NCBI RefSeq assembly: GCF_900186535.1
Contig: NZ_FYDE01000005.1
Location: 162,895-226,894 of the forward strand
DNA from: Marasmitruncus massiliensis
GTDB lineage: Bacteria > Bacillota > Clostridia > Oscillospirales > Ruminococcaceae
Direction: 5' to 3'
DNA length: 64,000 nucleotides
The notes under the pieces were generated by a model. The model was not told the DNA's origin. It did no database searches and was given only the letters and a program-made list of their open reading frames with translations. The translations under genes and the position numbers were made by a program. How positions within the stretch are numbered: position 1 is the stretch's first letter; the number at the start of each line of letters is the position of its first letter. Shown one piece after another: positions 35,719-45,941 of this stretch.

Positions 35719-38460
35719 ATGGGATTGATTCAAAAAATCTTCGGGACCTATTCCGAACGGGAGCTGAAACGCGTTTACCCCATTCAGAAGAAAGTGCTGG
35801 AACTTGAAGAAAAATACCGGGCGATGACCGATCAGGAGCTGAAGGCCTGCACACCCGCTCTGAAAGAGCGTCTTGCCGCCGGGGAAACACTCGATGATAT
35901 TCTGCCGGACGCTTTTGCAGCCTGCCGCGAGGCGGCTGACCGTGTGCTTGGGATGCGCCACTTCCCGGTGCAGATCATCGGCGGCATCGTGCTGCATCAG
36001 GGTCGTATCTCCGAGATGCGTACCGGCGAAGGTAAAACGCTGGTGGCGACTCTGCCCGCCTATCTGAACGCGCTGACAGGAAAAGGTGTCCACATTGTCA
36101 CCGTGAACGACTATCTGGCAAAGCGCGACTCCGAGTGGATGGGAAAAGTATACCGCTTCATGGGACTTTCCGTGGGGCTGATTGTCCATGGGCTGGACAA
36201 CACCCAGCGCCGCGCGGCCTATAACTGCGATATTACCTACGGAACCAACAATGAATACGGATTTGATTACCTGCGCGACAATATGGTCATCTATAAGGCG
36301 GACAAGGTGCAGCGCGGGCACAATTATGCCATCGTCGACGAAGTGGACTCCATCCTCATCGATGAGGCAAGAACTCCGCTGATTATCTCCGGGCAGGGCG
36401 ATAAATCTACCGACCTGTATGAAAAGGCAAACCAGCTTGCCAAAGGCCTGAAATGCTTCCGCGTGACTGAAAAAGACAACAAAGTCGAAAACGACGACGT
36501 GGACGGCGATTACATCGTTGACGAAAAGGCCAAAACCGTAACCCTCACCAAAACCGGCGTGGAAAAGGCGGAACAGTTCTTCGGGCTGGACTGCCTCACC
36601 GACGGCGATAATATGACCATTCAGCATCACGTCAATCAGGCGATCCGCGCACATGGAATCATGCAGCGCGATGTGGACTATGTGGTGAAAGACGGCGAGG
36701 TTATCATTGTCGATGAATTCACCGGGCGCCTTATGCTCGGCCGCCGCTATAACGAAGGCCTGCATCAGGCCATCGAGGCGAAAGAGGGCGTCAAGGTGGA
36801 GCGCGAGAGCAAAACCCTCGCCACCATTACTTTCCAGAACTTCTTCCGCATGTACGATAAACTCGCCGGTATGACGGGTACCGCTCAGACCGAAGCGGAC
36901 GAGTTTATGGAAATTTATAAGCTTGACGTGGTCGAAATCCCCACCAACAAACCAATCGCCAGAAATGACCATCCGGATGTGGTTTATAAGATCGAGGCAG
37001 CCAAATTTGACGCGGTCATCAACAATATTATTGAATGCCATAAAAAAGGGCAGCCGGTACTAGTCGGCACTATTTCGATTGAGAAATCCGAGCTGCTTTC
37101 CAAGATGCTTTCCCGGCACGGCATCAAACATGAGGTGCTCAACGCGAAGTATCATGAGAAGGAAGCGGAGATTGTCGCGCAGGCGGGCAAATACAGCGCC
37201 GTCACCATCGCGACCAACATGGCCGGACGCGGCACCGATATCGTGCTCGGCGGTAACGCGGAGTATCTTGCCAAGGCTGACCTGCGCAAAGCCGGCTATG
37301 AGGACGAAATCATCGCGGAGGCCACCGGATTTGCCGATACCGATAATCAGGTCATCAATGACGCGCGCCAGCTTTATACCGAGCTGATGCAGCGCTATAA
37401 GAAAGAATCCGATACCGAGGCCGAAAAAGTCCGCGAGGCAGGCGGCCTGTTCATCATTGGTACCGAGCGGCATGAATCCCGCCGTATCGACAACCAGCTT
37501 CGCGGACGCGCCGGCCGTCAGGGCGACCCGGGCGAAACCCGCTTTTTCATGTCGCTGGAGGATGACCTCATGAGGCTGTTCGGCGGCGAGCGCATCCAGA
37601 ATATGATGAACGCCATCGGTGCGGAGGATGATATGCCCATCGAGGCGAAGATCCTCACGAACTCCATCCAGAGCGCCCAGATGAAGGTGGAGGCCCGCAA
37701 CTTCGGCATCCGCAAAAACGTGCTCCAGTTCGATGACGTTATGAACCGCCAGCGCGAAATCATCTATTCCCAGCGCTCCAAGGTACTTGACGGCGAGGAT
37801 ATCAGCGAAGTGATCAAGGGCATGGTCAAGGAAACCATTGACAGCACGGTTGACCGCTATCTGGTTGACAAGGAAGTGCATGACAACTGGAACCTCGAGG
37901 GCCTGCGCGATTACTTCCTCGGCTGGCTCACCACCTCCGATGACCTGCGCTATGATACCCAGCGGCTCGGCGAAATCACCGACCAGGAAATCAAGGATAT
38001 GCTCAATGAGCGCGCCATGAAGCTCTACGCCATGCGTGAAAAACAGTTCACCCCTCCCATCATGCGTGAAATCGAGCGCGTGGTGCTGCTGCGGATTGTG
38101 GATACCAAGTGGATGCAGCATATAGACGACATGGAGGAACTCAAGCGCGGCATGTATCTGCGCAGCTACGCGCAGAAGGACCCTGTGGTGGAATACCGTA
38201 TCGAGGGCTTCGACATGTTCGACGCGATGATTGAATCCATCCGTGAGGATACCGTGAAGCTGATGTTCACCATCCAGCTGCGCACCAATGAGGAACCAAA
38301 GCGCGAGCAGGTCGCCAAGCCCACGCAGGAAGCGGGCGGCAGTGACGGCAGCCTGGAGCAGAGGCCTGCCAAGCGCAGCATTACAAAAGTGGGGCGCAAT
38401 GACCCCTGCCCCTGCGGAAGCGGCAAGAAATATAAGAAATGCTGCGGGCGTGACGAATAA
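35719..38460 (+). CDS. secA: Protein translocase subunit SecA
   Basis: This ATPase motor drives preproteins through SecYEG. The 913-residue protein has DEAD-type Walker [14 protein letters not shown] (about 97-109), [18 protein letters not shown] and the second nucleotide domain with [14 protein letters not shown] and [19 protein letters not shown]. The scaffold/wing domains follow. The C-terminal zinc SEC-C motif [15 protein letters not shown] (about 894-908) binds SecB or ribosomes in other species. GAGGTGAC precedes the ATG. It is transcribed alone, ending at a strong terminator. Confidence 0.98.
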   Translation: MGLIQKIFGTYSERELKRVYPIQKKVLELEEKYRAMTDQELKACTPALKERLAAGETLDDILPDAFAACREAADRVLGMRHFPVQIIGGIVLHQGRISEMRTGEGKTLVATLPAYLNALTGKGVHIVTVNDYLAKRDSEWMGKVYRFMGLSVGLIVHGLDNTQRRAAYNCDITYGTNNEYGFDYLRDNMVIYKADKVQRGHNYAIVDEVDSILIDEARTPLIISGQGDKSTDLYEKANQLAKGLKCFRVTEKDNKVENDDVDGDYIVDEKAKTVTLTKTGVEKAEQFFGLDCLTDGDNMTIQHHVNQAIRAHGIMQRDVDYVVKDGEVIIVDEFTGRLMLGRRYNEGLHQAIEAKEGVKVERESKTLATITFQNFFRMYDKLAGMTGTAQTEADEFMEIYKLDVVEIPTNKPIARNDHPDVVYKIEAAKFDAVINNIIECHKKGQPVLVGTISIEKSELLSKMLSRHGIKHEVLNAKYHEKEAEIVAQAGKYSAVTIATNMAGRGTDIVLGGNAEYLAKADLRKAGYEDEIIAEATGFADTDNQVINDARQLYTELMQRYKKESDTEAEKVREAGGLFIIGTERHESRRIDNQLRGRAGRQGDPGETRFFMSLEDDLMRLFGGERIQNMMNAIGAEDDMPIEAKILTNSIQSAQMKVEARNFGIRKNVLQFDDVMNRQREIIYSQRSKVLDGEDISEVIKGMVKETIDSTVDRYLVDKEVHDNWNLEGLRDYFLGWLTTSDDLRYDTQRLGEITDQEIKDMLNERAMKLYAMREKQFTPPIMREIERVVLLRIVDTKWMQHIDDMEELKRGMYLRSYAQKDPVVEYRIEGFDMFDAMIESIREDTVKLMFTIQLRTNEEPKREQVAKPTQEAGGSDGSLEQRPAKRSITKVGRNDPCPCGSGKKYKKCCGRDE

Positions 38461-38475
38461 AGCGTAAAAACCGAT

Positions 38476-38504
38476 AAAAAAAGCCGCTTACGGGCGGCTT
38501 TTTT
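38476..38504 (+). terminator. Terminator downstream of secA
   Basis: The stem AAGCCGC/GCGGCTT is flanked by A and T runs of six bases. Confidence 0.9.
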
Positions 38505-38587
38505 GTCGCCGTCCTGCATTTGCCAGTGGATTTTTCATGTTTTTAGGGAAGTCTTTAGGGAAACTAAACAAAAACGAGGAATCTTTA

Positions 38588-38616
38588 TTGACAGGATAAC
38601 GGTGAATGGGTATTAT
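38588..38616 (+). promoter_or_regulatory. Promoter of typA
   Basis: TTGACA (38588-38593), 17 bases, TATTAT (38611-38616). The predicted start site is near 38623, so a GTG at 38625 cannot have a ribosome binding site and the ATG at 38676 is preferred. Confidence 0.82.
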
Positions 38617-38675
38617 ATTCTAGTGTGAATAGAGAAACTTTTAGCCGTAAACGCGGCAGATTGGAAGATTACCAT

Positions 38676-40502
38676 ATGAAGATCAAACGCGACGACCTTA
38701 GAAACGTAGCAATTATCGCCCATGTTGACCACGGCAAGACTACCCTTGTGGACGGCATGCTCAAGCAGAGCGGAACCTTCCGCGAAAATCAGGCGGTGCA
38801 GGAGCGTGTCATGGATTCCAATGACATCGAACGCGAGCGCGGCATCACCATTCTTGCAAAGAATGCATCCGCCGAATATAACGGTATTAAGATCAATATT
38901 GTCGACACCCCGGGACACGCGGACTTCGGCGGCGAAGTGGAACGTGTGCTGAAGATGGTGGACGGCGTGCTGCTGCTTGTCGACGCGGCGGAGGGTCCGA
39001 TGCCCCAGACCCGCTTTGTGCTGAGCAAGGCGCTTGACCTTGACCTTGGGGTCATTATCGTCATCAATAAAATCGACCGTCCCGACGCCCGCGTCTATGA
39101 GGTCGTGGACGAGGTGCTGGAGCTGCTGATGGATCTGGGCGCCTCCGACGAACAGCTTGACAGCCCGATGGTGTTCTGCTCCGGCAGAGCGGGCACCGCC
39201 TCCTATTCCCCGGAGGTTGCGGGAACAGACCTCAAACCGCTGATGGATACGATTGTCAATTATATTACACCGCCTGAAGGCGACCCGGACGATGCCACCG
39301 CTGTGCTGGTCTCCTCCATTGACTATAACGACTATGTCGGGCGCATTGCGGTCGGCCGGATTGAACGCGGCACGCTGAAAGTCAACGAGCCGGTTTCCAT
39401 CTGCGACTATCACGACCACGAGCTTTCCAAATCCGGGAAAATCACCGCGATTTACCAGTTTACCGGCGTCGGCCGCACACAGGTGCAGTCCGCGACGGTG
39501 GGCGATATTGTCATGTTCTCGGGAATCGAGGACATCAATATCGGAAACACGGTCTGTGCCGCAGGGACCCACCAGCCGATACCGTTTGTGAAAATTTCCG
39601 AACCGACTGTTGAAATGACCTTCTCGGTTAATAACAGCCCGTTTGCCGGGCGCGAGGGCAAATTTGTCACCACCCGCCAGATCCGCGACCGCCTGAACCG
39701 CGAACTGCTGCGCGATGTTTCGCTGCGGGTTTCCGACGGTGAAACCGCCGACTCCTTCCGTGTCTGCGGGCGCGGCGAGATGCACCTCTCCATCCTGATT
39801 GAAAACATGCGCCGCGAGGGCTTCGAATTCCAGGTGAGCACCCCGAAAGTGCTCTATAAAACCATCGACGGCCAGCTTTGCGAACCGTTTGAGGAGCTGA
39901 CTGTGGACGTTCCGGCTGAATGCTCCGGTTCCGTCATGGAGAAAATGGGCGTGCGCAAGGGCGAGCTGCAGAGCATGACTCCTGTCGGCAGCCGCATGAA
40001 AATGGTATTTATTGTTCCCGAACGCGGGCTGTTCGGATATAAAAGTGACTTTTTAACCGATACTAAGGGTGAAGGCATCATGAACACCCTGTTCCATGAT
40101 TACCTGCCCTACAAAGGCGATATTGAGCGCCGCACCAACGGTTCCCTCATCGCGTTTGAAACCGGGGAGACCATTACTTACGGGCTTTATAACGCTCAGG
40201 AACGCGGAACGCTGTTCCTCGGCGCGGGCGAGCCGGTCTATGCCGGACAGGTTGTGGGCATGTCCCCGAAAAATGAAGATATCGCCGTCAATGTCTGCAA
40301 GCGCAAGCAGCTCACCAATACCCGCGCGTCCGGTTCGGATGACGCGCTGCGCCTGATTCCGCCCCGCCGCTTCTCGCTTGAGGAGTCGCTGGAATTTATC
40401 GGCGACGACGAACTGCTGGAGGTTACCCCCAAGACCATCCGTATCCGCAAACGCATCCTCGACCACGCGATGCGTATGCGCGAGCAGATGAAAAACCGCT
40501 GA
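38676..40502 (+). CDS. typA: Ribosome-associated GTPase TypA/BipA
   Basis: This translational GTPase is involved in ribosome assembly and stress growth. The 608-residue protein starts [20 protein letters not shown]. It has the G domain ([39 protein letters not shown]), EF-G-like domains III and V, and the BipA-specific C-terminal domain ending [21 protein letters not shown] domain IV is absent, as expected. A weak GGAAG ribosome binding site lies upstream. Confidence 0.95.
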   Translation: MKIKRDDLRNVAIIAHVDHGKTTLVDGMLKQSGTFRENQAVQERVMDSNDIERERGITILAKNASAEYNGIKINIVDTPGHADFGGEVERVLKMVDGVLLLVDAAEGPMPQTRFVLSKALDLDLGVIIVINKIDRPDARVYEVVDEVLELLMDLGASDEQLDSPMVFCSGRAGTASYSPEVAGTDLKPLMDTIVNYITPPEGDPDDATAVLVSSIDYNDYVGRIAVGRIERGTLKVNEPVSICDYHDHELSKSGKITAIYQFTGVGRTQVQSATVGDIVMFSGIEDINIGNTVCAAGTHQPIPFVKISEPTVEMTFSVNNSPFAGREGKFVTTRQIRDRLNRELLRDVSLRVSDGETADSFRVCGRGEMHLSILIENMRREGFEFQVSTPKVLYKTIDGQLCEPFEELTVDVPAECSGSVMEKMGVRKGELQSMTPVGSRMKMVFIVPERGLFGYKSDFLTDTKGEGIMNTLFHDYLPYKGDIERRTNGSLIAFETGETITYGLYNAQERGTLFLGAGEPVYAGQVVGMSPKNEDIAVNVCKRKQLTNTRASGSDDALRLIPPRRFSLEESLEFIGDDELLEVTPKTIRIRKRILDHAMRMREQMKNR

Positions 40503-40560
40503 TACTCAGCAATCCGACAGCTTGGGAACCGTCGGAAGAATGTAACGTTTGGAGTTGTGT

Positions 40561-41181
40561 TTGTTGGCTAATCCGATTGTGCCGCCGGTTTATTCCCAGA
40601 TCGCGCTGGATATTGCTCTGCGCATCGCGCGCGGGGATCTTCAGGAAAATACAAAGGTGTACGGCCGGTCGGTCATGGCTTCGGAATATGGGGTCTCCCC
40701 CGAAACTATCCGCCGGTCGATGAAGCTGCTGGAGGACATGGAGGTCGTCGAGGTTCGGCAGAACAGCGGCGCGGTGGTCCTCTCGGCGGACAAGGCGCGT
40801 GCCTATGTGGAGAAGTTCGGCGAGCAGAATGATATCCGTGCGCGCCAGAAGAGCCTCGGGGAACTGCTGGAGCGCCAGCAGGAGATCAGCCGCGAAATCA
40901 GTGAGGTTGCCGGCTCGATTGTCCGCATCAATGAAAAATTCATGCAGACCAACCCGTTCCACAACTATGAAGCAAAGATTCCAGACGATTCCCCTTTGAT
41001 CGGGCAGACGCTGGGCGAACTCAAGTTTTGGCAGCAGACCGCCGCGACGGTTATCGCCATCCGGCGCGGCGAAAGGATCATCCTGTCGCCGGGGCCGTAC
41101 GCCGCCTTGTTTGCGGGCGATATCCTGGTCTTTGTAGGAGATCTGAAAAGTGTTTCCGCTGTCAGTGAATTCATCGGGTAA
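40561..41181 (+). CDS. busR: GntR-type regulator with RCK_C (TrkA-C) domain, BusR-like
   Basis: This is a likely repressor of the adjacent osmolyte transporter. The roughly 206-residue protein has a GntR winged helix (YSQIALDIALRIARGDLQEN, VYGRSVMASEYGVSPETIRR), a coiled linker (about 80-120), and a C-terminal RCK_C domain. That domain carries SPLIGQTLGELKFWQQTAAT and LFAGDILVFVGD. The same architecture occurs in streptococcal/lactococcal BusR, where RCK_C binds c-di-AMP and the protein represses a glycine-betaine ABC transporter. The start is a TTG (40561 or 40564) 6-9 bases after GGAG. A terminator separates it from opuCA. Confidence 0.78.
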   Translation: MLANPIVPPVYSQIALDIALRIARGDLQENTKVYGRSVMASEYGVSPETIRRSMKLLEDMEVVEVRQNSGAVVLSADKARAYVEKFGEQNDIRARQKSLGELLERQQEISREISEVAGSIVRINEKFMQTNPFHNYEAKIPDDSPLIGQTLGELKFWQQTAATVIAIRRGERIILSPGPYAALFAGDILVFVGDLKSVSAVSEFIG

Positions 41182-41201
41182 CCAGAAAAATAAATGAAAA
41201 A

Positions 41202-41239
41202 AACCATCCGCTTTGAACAATCGGCGGATGGTTTTTTTG
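41202..41239 (+). terminator. Terminator downstream of the BusR-like gene
   Basis: The stem AACCATCCGC/GCGGATGGTT is followed by a T run of seven. Confidence 0.9.
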
Positions 41240-41257
41240 TCGTATTTTCACGAATAT

Positions 41258-41286
41258 TTGACAACTGACAACTTGAATGATATAAT
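41258..41286 (+). promoter_or_regulatory. Promoter of the opuC operon
   Basis: Perfect TTGACA (41258-41263), 17 bases, perfect TATAAT (41281-41286). Confidence 0.88.
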
Positions 41287-41294
41287 TGAGTTGT
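41259..41294. promoter_or_regulatory. Candidate BusR-type operator overlapping the opuC promoter
   Basis: A direct repeat TGACAAC-TGACAAC overlaps the -35 (41259-41272). An inverted pair ACAACT (41268-41273)/AGTTGT (41289-41294) brackets the -10. A regulator bound here would block RNA polymerase. This is a prediction from symmetry only. Confidence 0.4.
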
Positions 41295-41345
41295 TATTTT
41301 GCCCGTTTGTGTGATACTTTATACATTCTGAGAAAGGAGAATTTG

Positions 41346-42476
41346 ATGATACAATTCAAAAATATTACGAAAAGCTATGGCCGCAACGTGATTCTTGATA
41401 ATCTGAACTTTACCATTAAAGACGGAGAATTTGTTGTCCTGATCGGACCAAGCGGATGCGGAAAGACAACGACTTTAAAAACGATCAACCGGCTCATCGA
41501 ACCGGACAAAGGTGAAATCGAAATAGACGGCAAAAATATCGCGGCGCAGAATCCTGTGGAATTACGGCGCACCATCGGTTATGTCATCCAGCAGATTGGC
41601 CTGTTCCCCAACATGACTGTGGAGCAGAATATCGCGGTGGTGCCCAAGCTGCTGAAATATCCCAAGGAGAAATGGCAGCAGACGGTGCGGGACCTGCTCG
41701 CGCTGGTCGATATGCCCTATGAAGCCAACGCGCACAAATACCCCTCGGAGCTCTCAGGGGGCCAGCAGCAAAGAATCGGTGTTCTGCGCGCGCTTGCCGC
41801 TTCCCCGCCGATTGTGCTGATGGATGAGCCGTTCGGCGCGCTTGACCCGATCACCCGCGACTCGCTTCAGGAGGAGGTCAAGCGGATTCAGAAAAAACTG
41901 AAAAAGACGATTGTCTTTGTTACGCATGACATGGAGGAGGCGCTGCGCATGGCGGACACCATTGTGTTCATGAATCAGGGCAAAGTGGTTCAAATGGCCT
42001 CCCCGGAGGAGATGCTCCGCAATCCCGCCGACCCGATGATCAAGAGCTTTATGGGAAGGCATATGGACAGCAGCGGCGGCACGCCGGTGAAGATGCTGGC
42101 GGAGGAATTCATGCGCACGAAGGTGCTGAAGGTCCCCAAAACCAGCCACACGCTGGAGTGCATCGACATGATGATGCGCCGCGACGTCAACTCGTGTATT
42201 GTATTGAATGAGGATGACACCTACGCGGGAACAGTTTCGATTGAAACCATTAAAACGCAGGGTAAGGCCGGGCGCGAAATCGGCGAACTGACATCGAACG
42301 ATGTCACAACAATTCATCGCAAGGACGACGCGCACGATGCGTTTGATCAGTTGCTAGCTTCTTCTTTTAATTATCTCGTGGTGCTCAACGACGACAACAC
42401 CGTTGCCGGATTGATTACCCGAACCAGCATGGCAAAGGCGATGGGAGAAGCGCTTTGGGGGGAACTGCCGTCATGA
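41346..42476 (+). CDS. opuCA: Glycine betaine/carnitine/choline ABC transporter, ATP-binding protein
   Basis: This is the ATPase of a compatible-solute importer. The 376-residue protein has Walker A GPSGCGKTTTLKTINR, Q-loop VIQQIGLFPNM, signature LSGGQQQRIGVLRAL and Walker B IVLMDEPFGALDP. Two C-terminal CBS domains follow (about 255-370, with TLECIDMMMRRDVNSCIVLN and FDQLLASSFNYLVVLNDDN). In OpuCA homologues the CBS pair senses c-di-AMP or ionic strength. AAAGGAGAA precedes the ATG. It overlaps opuCB by 4 bases. Confidence 0.94.
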   Translation: MIQFKNITKSYGRNVILDNLNFTIKDGEFVVLIGPSGCGKTTTLKTINRLIEPDKGEIEIDGKNIAAQNPVELRRTIGYVIQQIGLFPNMTVEQNIAVVPKLLKYPKEKWQQTVRDLLALVDMPYEANAHKYPSELSGGQQQRIGVLRALAASPPIVLMDEPFGALDPITRDSLQEEVKRIQKKLKKTIVFVTHDMEEALRMADTIVFMNQGKVVQMASPEEMLRNPADPMIKSFMGRHMDSSGGTPVKMLAEEFMRTKVLKVPKTSHTLECIDMMMRRDVNSCIVLNEDDTYAGTVSIETIKTQGKAGREIGELTSNDVTTIHRKDDAHDAFDQLLASSFNYLVVLNDDNTVAGLITRTSMAKAMGEALWGELPS

Positions 42477-43117
42477 GTATGATGCAGTTTATCACCCAAA
42501 ACTACGACAGCCTGGTGGACAGCCTGCTGCGGCATATCATGCTGGTCGCGGTTTCCGTTGGGATCGGCGTGGTGGTTTCAATACCGCTGGGCATCTTCCT
42601 GACACGGCATAAACGCCTTGCCGCTCCGGTGCTTGCATTTGCGGGTACCATTCAGACCATTCCCGGCCTTGTCATGCTGGGGTTTGCGCTTTTGCTGTTC
42701 GGAATCGGGGAACTGCCTGCGCTGGTGGTGCTTTCCCTCTATGCGATCCTGCCAATCCTGCGCAATACCTATACCGGAATCATTGGCGTGGAGGACGGCT
42801 ATATTGAAGCGGCCCGCGGAATCGGCATGACCAACCTGCAGGTTCTTTTCCAGGTGGAACTTCCGCTGTCGATGCCGTCGATTGTCAGCGGCATCCGGAT
42901 TTCTGCCGTTTACATCGTAAGCTGGGCCACCCTCGCGGGTCTGATCGGCGCGGGCGGTCTGGGCGACCTCATCTGGACCGGCCTTTCCACCTATAACACC
43001 GGGTATATTCTGGCGGGCGCAATCCCCTCCGCAATTCTTGCGTTTATCATCAGCGGCGCAATGGGGCTTTTGCAGAGAGCGATCACGCCGCGTGGCTTAA
43101 AGGGGGGACACGCATGA
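42473..43117 (+). CDS. opuCB: Osmoprotectant ABC transporter permease (OpuCB-like)
   Basis: This 214-residue inner membrane permease has about five membrane segments and the binding-protein-dependent transport signature EAARGIGMTNLQVLFQVELP (about 110-130). An amphipathic start MMQFITQNYDSLVDSLLRHI is typical of OpuCB/OpuBB. Its ATG overlaps the opuCA stop and its stop overlaps the next ATG. All three genes are translationally coupled. Confidence 0.92.
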   Translation: MSMMQFITQNYDSLVDSLLRHIMLVAVSVGIGVVVSIPLGIFLTRHKRLAAPVLAFAGTIQTIPGLVMLGFALLLFGIGELPALVVLSLYAILPILRNTYTGIIGVEDGYIEAARGIGMTNLQVLFQVELPLSMPSIVSGIRISAVYIVSWATLAGLIGAGGLGDLIWTGLSTYNTGYILAGAIPSAILAFIISGAMGLLQRAITPRGLKGGHA

Positions 43118-43716
43118 GTACACTGATGCCATTAATTGTTGAGCATATGCTGATTGTAGCAATCGCTACGGTGATATCCGCGGTACTGGGGGTCGGGCTT
43201 GGCGTGGCAGCCTACTGGCTGCGCTATTTGGATTCCGTTATCCTCTGGGTGGCGGAAACCATTCAGACCATCCCCTCGCTTGCGCTGCTGGCGATGCTGA
43301 TGATTGTGTTCGGGCTTGGCAATACGACGCTGATCGTGGGGCTGACGCTTTACGCGCTGCTGCCGATCGTCCGAAACACCCATACAGGGCTATCCTCTGT
43401 GCCGGCCTATCTTAAGGACGCGGCCCGCGGCATGGGCATGTCCAAAATGCAGCGGCTGTTTAAGGTGGAACTGCCGCTTGCGTTCCCGCTTATATTTTCG
43501 GGGATCAAAATCGCGGTAGTTAATTCGCTTTCCATTGCGGTCATGGGTGTTCTGATTGGTGCGGGCGGGCTTGGCTACCCGATTTACCGCGGCATTCAGA
43601 CACGAAATTTTGAAAGGATTATCACAGGCGCCGTGCCTGTAGTCTTAATGGCGTTGCTGTTTGATTATGGAATGACCAAAATGGAGCAGCGTTTGGTGAA
43701 AAAATCGACAAAGTAA
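43114..43716 (+). CDS. opuCD: Osmoprotectant ABC transporter permease (OpuCD-like)
   Basis: This is the second permease, 200 residues, similar in layout to OpuCB. It has the DAARGMGMSKMQRLFKVELP transport signature and a GAGGLGYPIYRGIQT ending typical of the family. Two non-identical permeases suggest a heterodimeric channel. It is followed after 13 bases by the binding protein gene. Confidence 0.92.
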   Translation: MSTLMPLIVEHMLIVAIATVISAVLGVGLGVAAYWLRYLDSVILWVAETIQTIPSLALLAMLMIVFGLGNTTLIVGLTLYALLPIVRNTHTGLSSVPAYLKDAARGMGMSKMQRLFKVELPLAFPLIFSGIKIAVVNSLSIAVMGVLIGAGGLGYPIYRGIQTRNFERIITGAVPVVLMALLFDYGMTKMEQRLVKKSTK

Positions 43717-43729
43717 AAGGAGGTAACTA

Positions 43730-44626
43730 ATGAAACACACAAAAAGAATAACCGGGCTGATTCTGGCCCTGTCCCTGGCTTCGGTCAGCCTGCTTGCAGG
43801 CTGCTCGGGGGGAAAATCCGTGACCATTGGATCGAAGGATTTTGGTGAGAATATTGTTATCGGAGAGATGATGGCACAGCTTGTTGAGGCCAAAACAGAC
43901 CTGAAAGTCAACCGCAAGCTGAATATGGGCGGTACCTTTGTCTGCTTTGAAGCGATTAAAAACGGTGATATTGATATCTATCCGGAATATACCGGAACGG
44001 GGCTGACGGCCCAGCTGAAACGGGATGTGATTTCCGATCCCGATGAGGTTTATCAGATCGTGTCAGAGGAATTTGACAAGCAGTTTGGCGTGAAATGGTT
44101 GGAACCGTTGGGCTTCAACAACACCTATACCCTTGCGGTAACCGATCAGGTCTATCAGGAATACGGTGTAGAAACCTTTAGCGACCTCGCCAAGGTATCC
44201 GAAAACCTCGTGTTCGGCGCCGACCATGAATTCTTCAATCGTCAGGACGGTTACGACGGCCTTGTGGAAACCTACGGGTTGGAGTTCAAAGGGGACCCCA
44301 AAAAGATGAATGTCGCGCTGAAGTATCAGGCAATCGGAAGTGGGGACATGGATGTTACCGATGCGTACGCAACCGACGGTCCCATTAAGCAGTATAATCT
44401 CAAGGTGCTGACGGACGATCAGAAGTTCTTCCCGCCTTATTACGCGGCGCCGATCATCCGGAACGAGACGCTGGAAAAGTATCCCGAACTGGAGGACGTT
44501 CTGAACAGCCTGGCAGGCAAAATCGATGACGCGGCCATGACCGAACTCAACTATAATATCGATGTTGAGGGACAGGACGTGGAAACAGTAGCGAAAGAAT
44601 TCCTCAAAGGGAACGGCCTGCTCTAA
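43730..44626 (+). CDS. opuCC: Osmoprotectant ABC transporter substrate-binding lipoprotein (OpuCC-like)
   Basis: This is a 298-residue extracellular binding protein. A signal peptide ends in the lipobox LLAGC (Cys about 24), so it is lipid-anchored. The mature part starts VTIGSKDFGENIVIGEM, contains DIDIYPEYTGTGLTAQL and has two lobes characteristic of the OpuAC/OpuCC fold. Aromatic residues for a choline/betaine cage are present but I did not assign them. AAAGGAGG precedes the ATG and a strong terminator follows. Confidence 0.93.
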   Translation: MKHTKRITGLILALSLASVSLLAGCSGGKSVTIGSKDFGENIVIGEMMAQLVEAKTDLKVNRKLNMGGTFVCFEAIKNGDIDIYPEYTGTGLTAQLKRDVISDPDEVYQIVSEEFDKQFGVKWLEPLGFNNTYTLAVTDQVYQEYGVETFSDLAKVSENLVFGADHEFFNRQDGYDGLVETYGLEFKGDPKKMNVALKYQAIGSGDMDVTDAYATDGPIKQYNLKVLTDDQKFFPPYYAAPIIRNETLEKYPELEDVLNSLAGKIDDAAMTELNYNIDVEGQDVETVAKEFLKGNGLL

Positions 44627-44642
44627 ACAAAAAAGCAAATAA

Positions 44643-44674
44643 AAACCCGCCCGGCCATTTGGCCGGGCGGGTTC
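44643..44674. terminator. Bidirectional terminator between opuCC and the secreted protein gene
   Basis: The perfect 12-bp stem ACCCGCCCGGCC/GGCCGGGCGGGT has an ATTT loop. The A run upstream acts as the T run for the minus-strand gene. Confidence 0.9.
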
Positions 44675-44685
44675 TCACGTGACGA

Positions 44686-45639
44686 TTAATAATCCCAGTA
44701 GCTGTCGGGCATTTCTTTGGTCAAACGAGATTCCAAATTATCTTTATTTGCTTTATCAGGCAAGTCACTTTCCTTATACCATTTACCTTCAAATTCGTAC
44801 TGCGTATACTTTTCGATCCAGTTAGCGCGCTTTTTCTCATATTTTTCTTCCAGGCGGTCTTCCTTATCGTTCTGCGCGTCGGTGGAAAGGGCGCGTATAC
44901 CGTAGCTGCCGTCATAGAGGTAGAAGTTATCCCAGCAGATCACGTCCGGGCGTTCGAAGTTGTAAGCGCTCAGGGACGCATAGGACGGATAGACGTCGGT
45001 GGTGGAAAGCGTGCAGTTGCCCAGCTTCTTCTCATCCACATAGTAGGAAATCACGCCGTTGGTGGCTTTGATGAACAGGCTGTGCTCGCCATCCTCTACG
45101 ATAAAGTCCTCCTGCTCGTCGTCCCCGTTGATAAATTTGTTGCCCATACCCCAGCCGGTGTTGGCTTTCGGGTTGTAGAACTTGAAATAAGAGGCGCTGC
45201 TTCCGCCCTTCACCAAAGCGAGAGCCGGAGAGTCCTTGATCGGATTGCCGTCGCCGTCGACCAGATCGATGCGGAATTCGGCACGTTTACGGTTGCTGCT
45301 GGAGTTAAACCAGGTGTCGTCAATATCCAGCTTTACAACGGCGGTCCAGGTGGTACTGGAAGTCTGGCCCAGCTTGAGCTTTTTACCCTGCTGTGCGTAA
45401 TATTTGCTCTTTCTGTCGGCGGGACGGTATTTGTAATAGCCCGATTTGCCGAGCGCAAGATAGAGCTTACCGTCTGAAATGTCGAACTCCTCAGGGTCGT
45501 AACGGTCGGTGACCCAGTTGCCGCTTTTGGAAGCGGAGGAGAAGCTGTCGCCTGTAATGATTGCGACTGCCGAGGCGGGTACGGAAAGAACCGTGACCAG
45601 CGTCAGCAGGAGGCTGGCAGCGCCGAGTAGTTTTTTCAT
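44686..45639 (-). CDS. Secreted protein of unknown function, possible LamG/concanavalin-like fold
   Basis: I do not recognise this family. The 317-residue protein has a clear Sec signal peptide (about 1-24, ending ASA). A beta-rich body of about 220 residues follows, with patterns such as SGNWVTDRYDPEEFDISDGK, FIVEDGEHSLFIKATNGV, ISYYVDEKKLG and WDNFYLYDG. These recall jelly-roll domains that bind sugars. The last 75 residues are a charged, helical, possibly coiled-coil tail (DRLEEKYEKKRANWIEKY). No anchor motif is visible. It has its own promoter and terminator and stands alone. Confidence 0.8.
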   Translation of the reverse strand: MKKLLGAASLLLTLVTVLSVPASAVAIITGDSFSSASKSGNWVTDRYDPEEFDISDGKLYLALGKSGYYKYRPADRKSKYYAQQGKKLKLGQTSSTTWTAVVKLDIDDTWFNSSSNRKRAEFRIDLVDGDGNPIKDSPALALVKGGSSASYFKFYNPKANTGWGMGNKFINGDDEQEDFIVEDGEHSLFIKATNGVISYYVDEKKLGNCTLSTTDVYPSYASLSAYNFERPDVICWDNFYLYDGSYGIRALSTDAQNDKEDRLEEKYEKKRANWIEKYTQYEFEGKWYKESDLPDKANKDNLESRLTKEMPDSYWDY

Positions 45640-45701
45640 AATGGAAATTCCTCCCTCACTGTGACCGCCGGGGCGGCGATCTTTATATTTTTAATACTAT
45701 C

Positions 45702-45730
45702 AGTATACCAATAGAGAACTGTAAAATCAA
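45702..45730 (-). promoter_or_regulatory. Promoter of the secreted protein gene
   Basis: On the minus strand, TTGATT (45725-45730), 17 bases, TATACT (45702-45707). Confidence 0.72.
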
Positions 45731-45912
45731 GGATCAGGAGGAAAGTTTGTCAAAAAAACACTGCCAATTTATTCTTAAAAGGAATTCATGCGCAGTTCTG
45801 ATCGAATTTGCTAATAATATGTGCAAGTACGACAAATCCAGGATTATATTTTATTAAAATTGGTAGGTCGCCACAGATTTTTAAGATTTTTTAAGGTTTT
45901 ATTTAAAATTCC

Positions 45913-45941
45913 TTGCAATCGCGGATAAATAAGAATAAACT
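45913..45941 (+). promoter_or_regulatory. Candidate promoter of the V/A-type ATPase operon
   Basis: TTGCAA (45913-45918), 17 bases, TAAACT (45936-45941), about 100 bases before the first gene. Confidence 0.45.

Noticed and set aside
35704-38121. Two long minus-strand open frames under secA
   Set aside because: They are antisense to secA with His/Leu/Val-rich, domainless translations.
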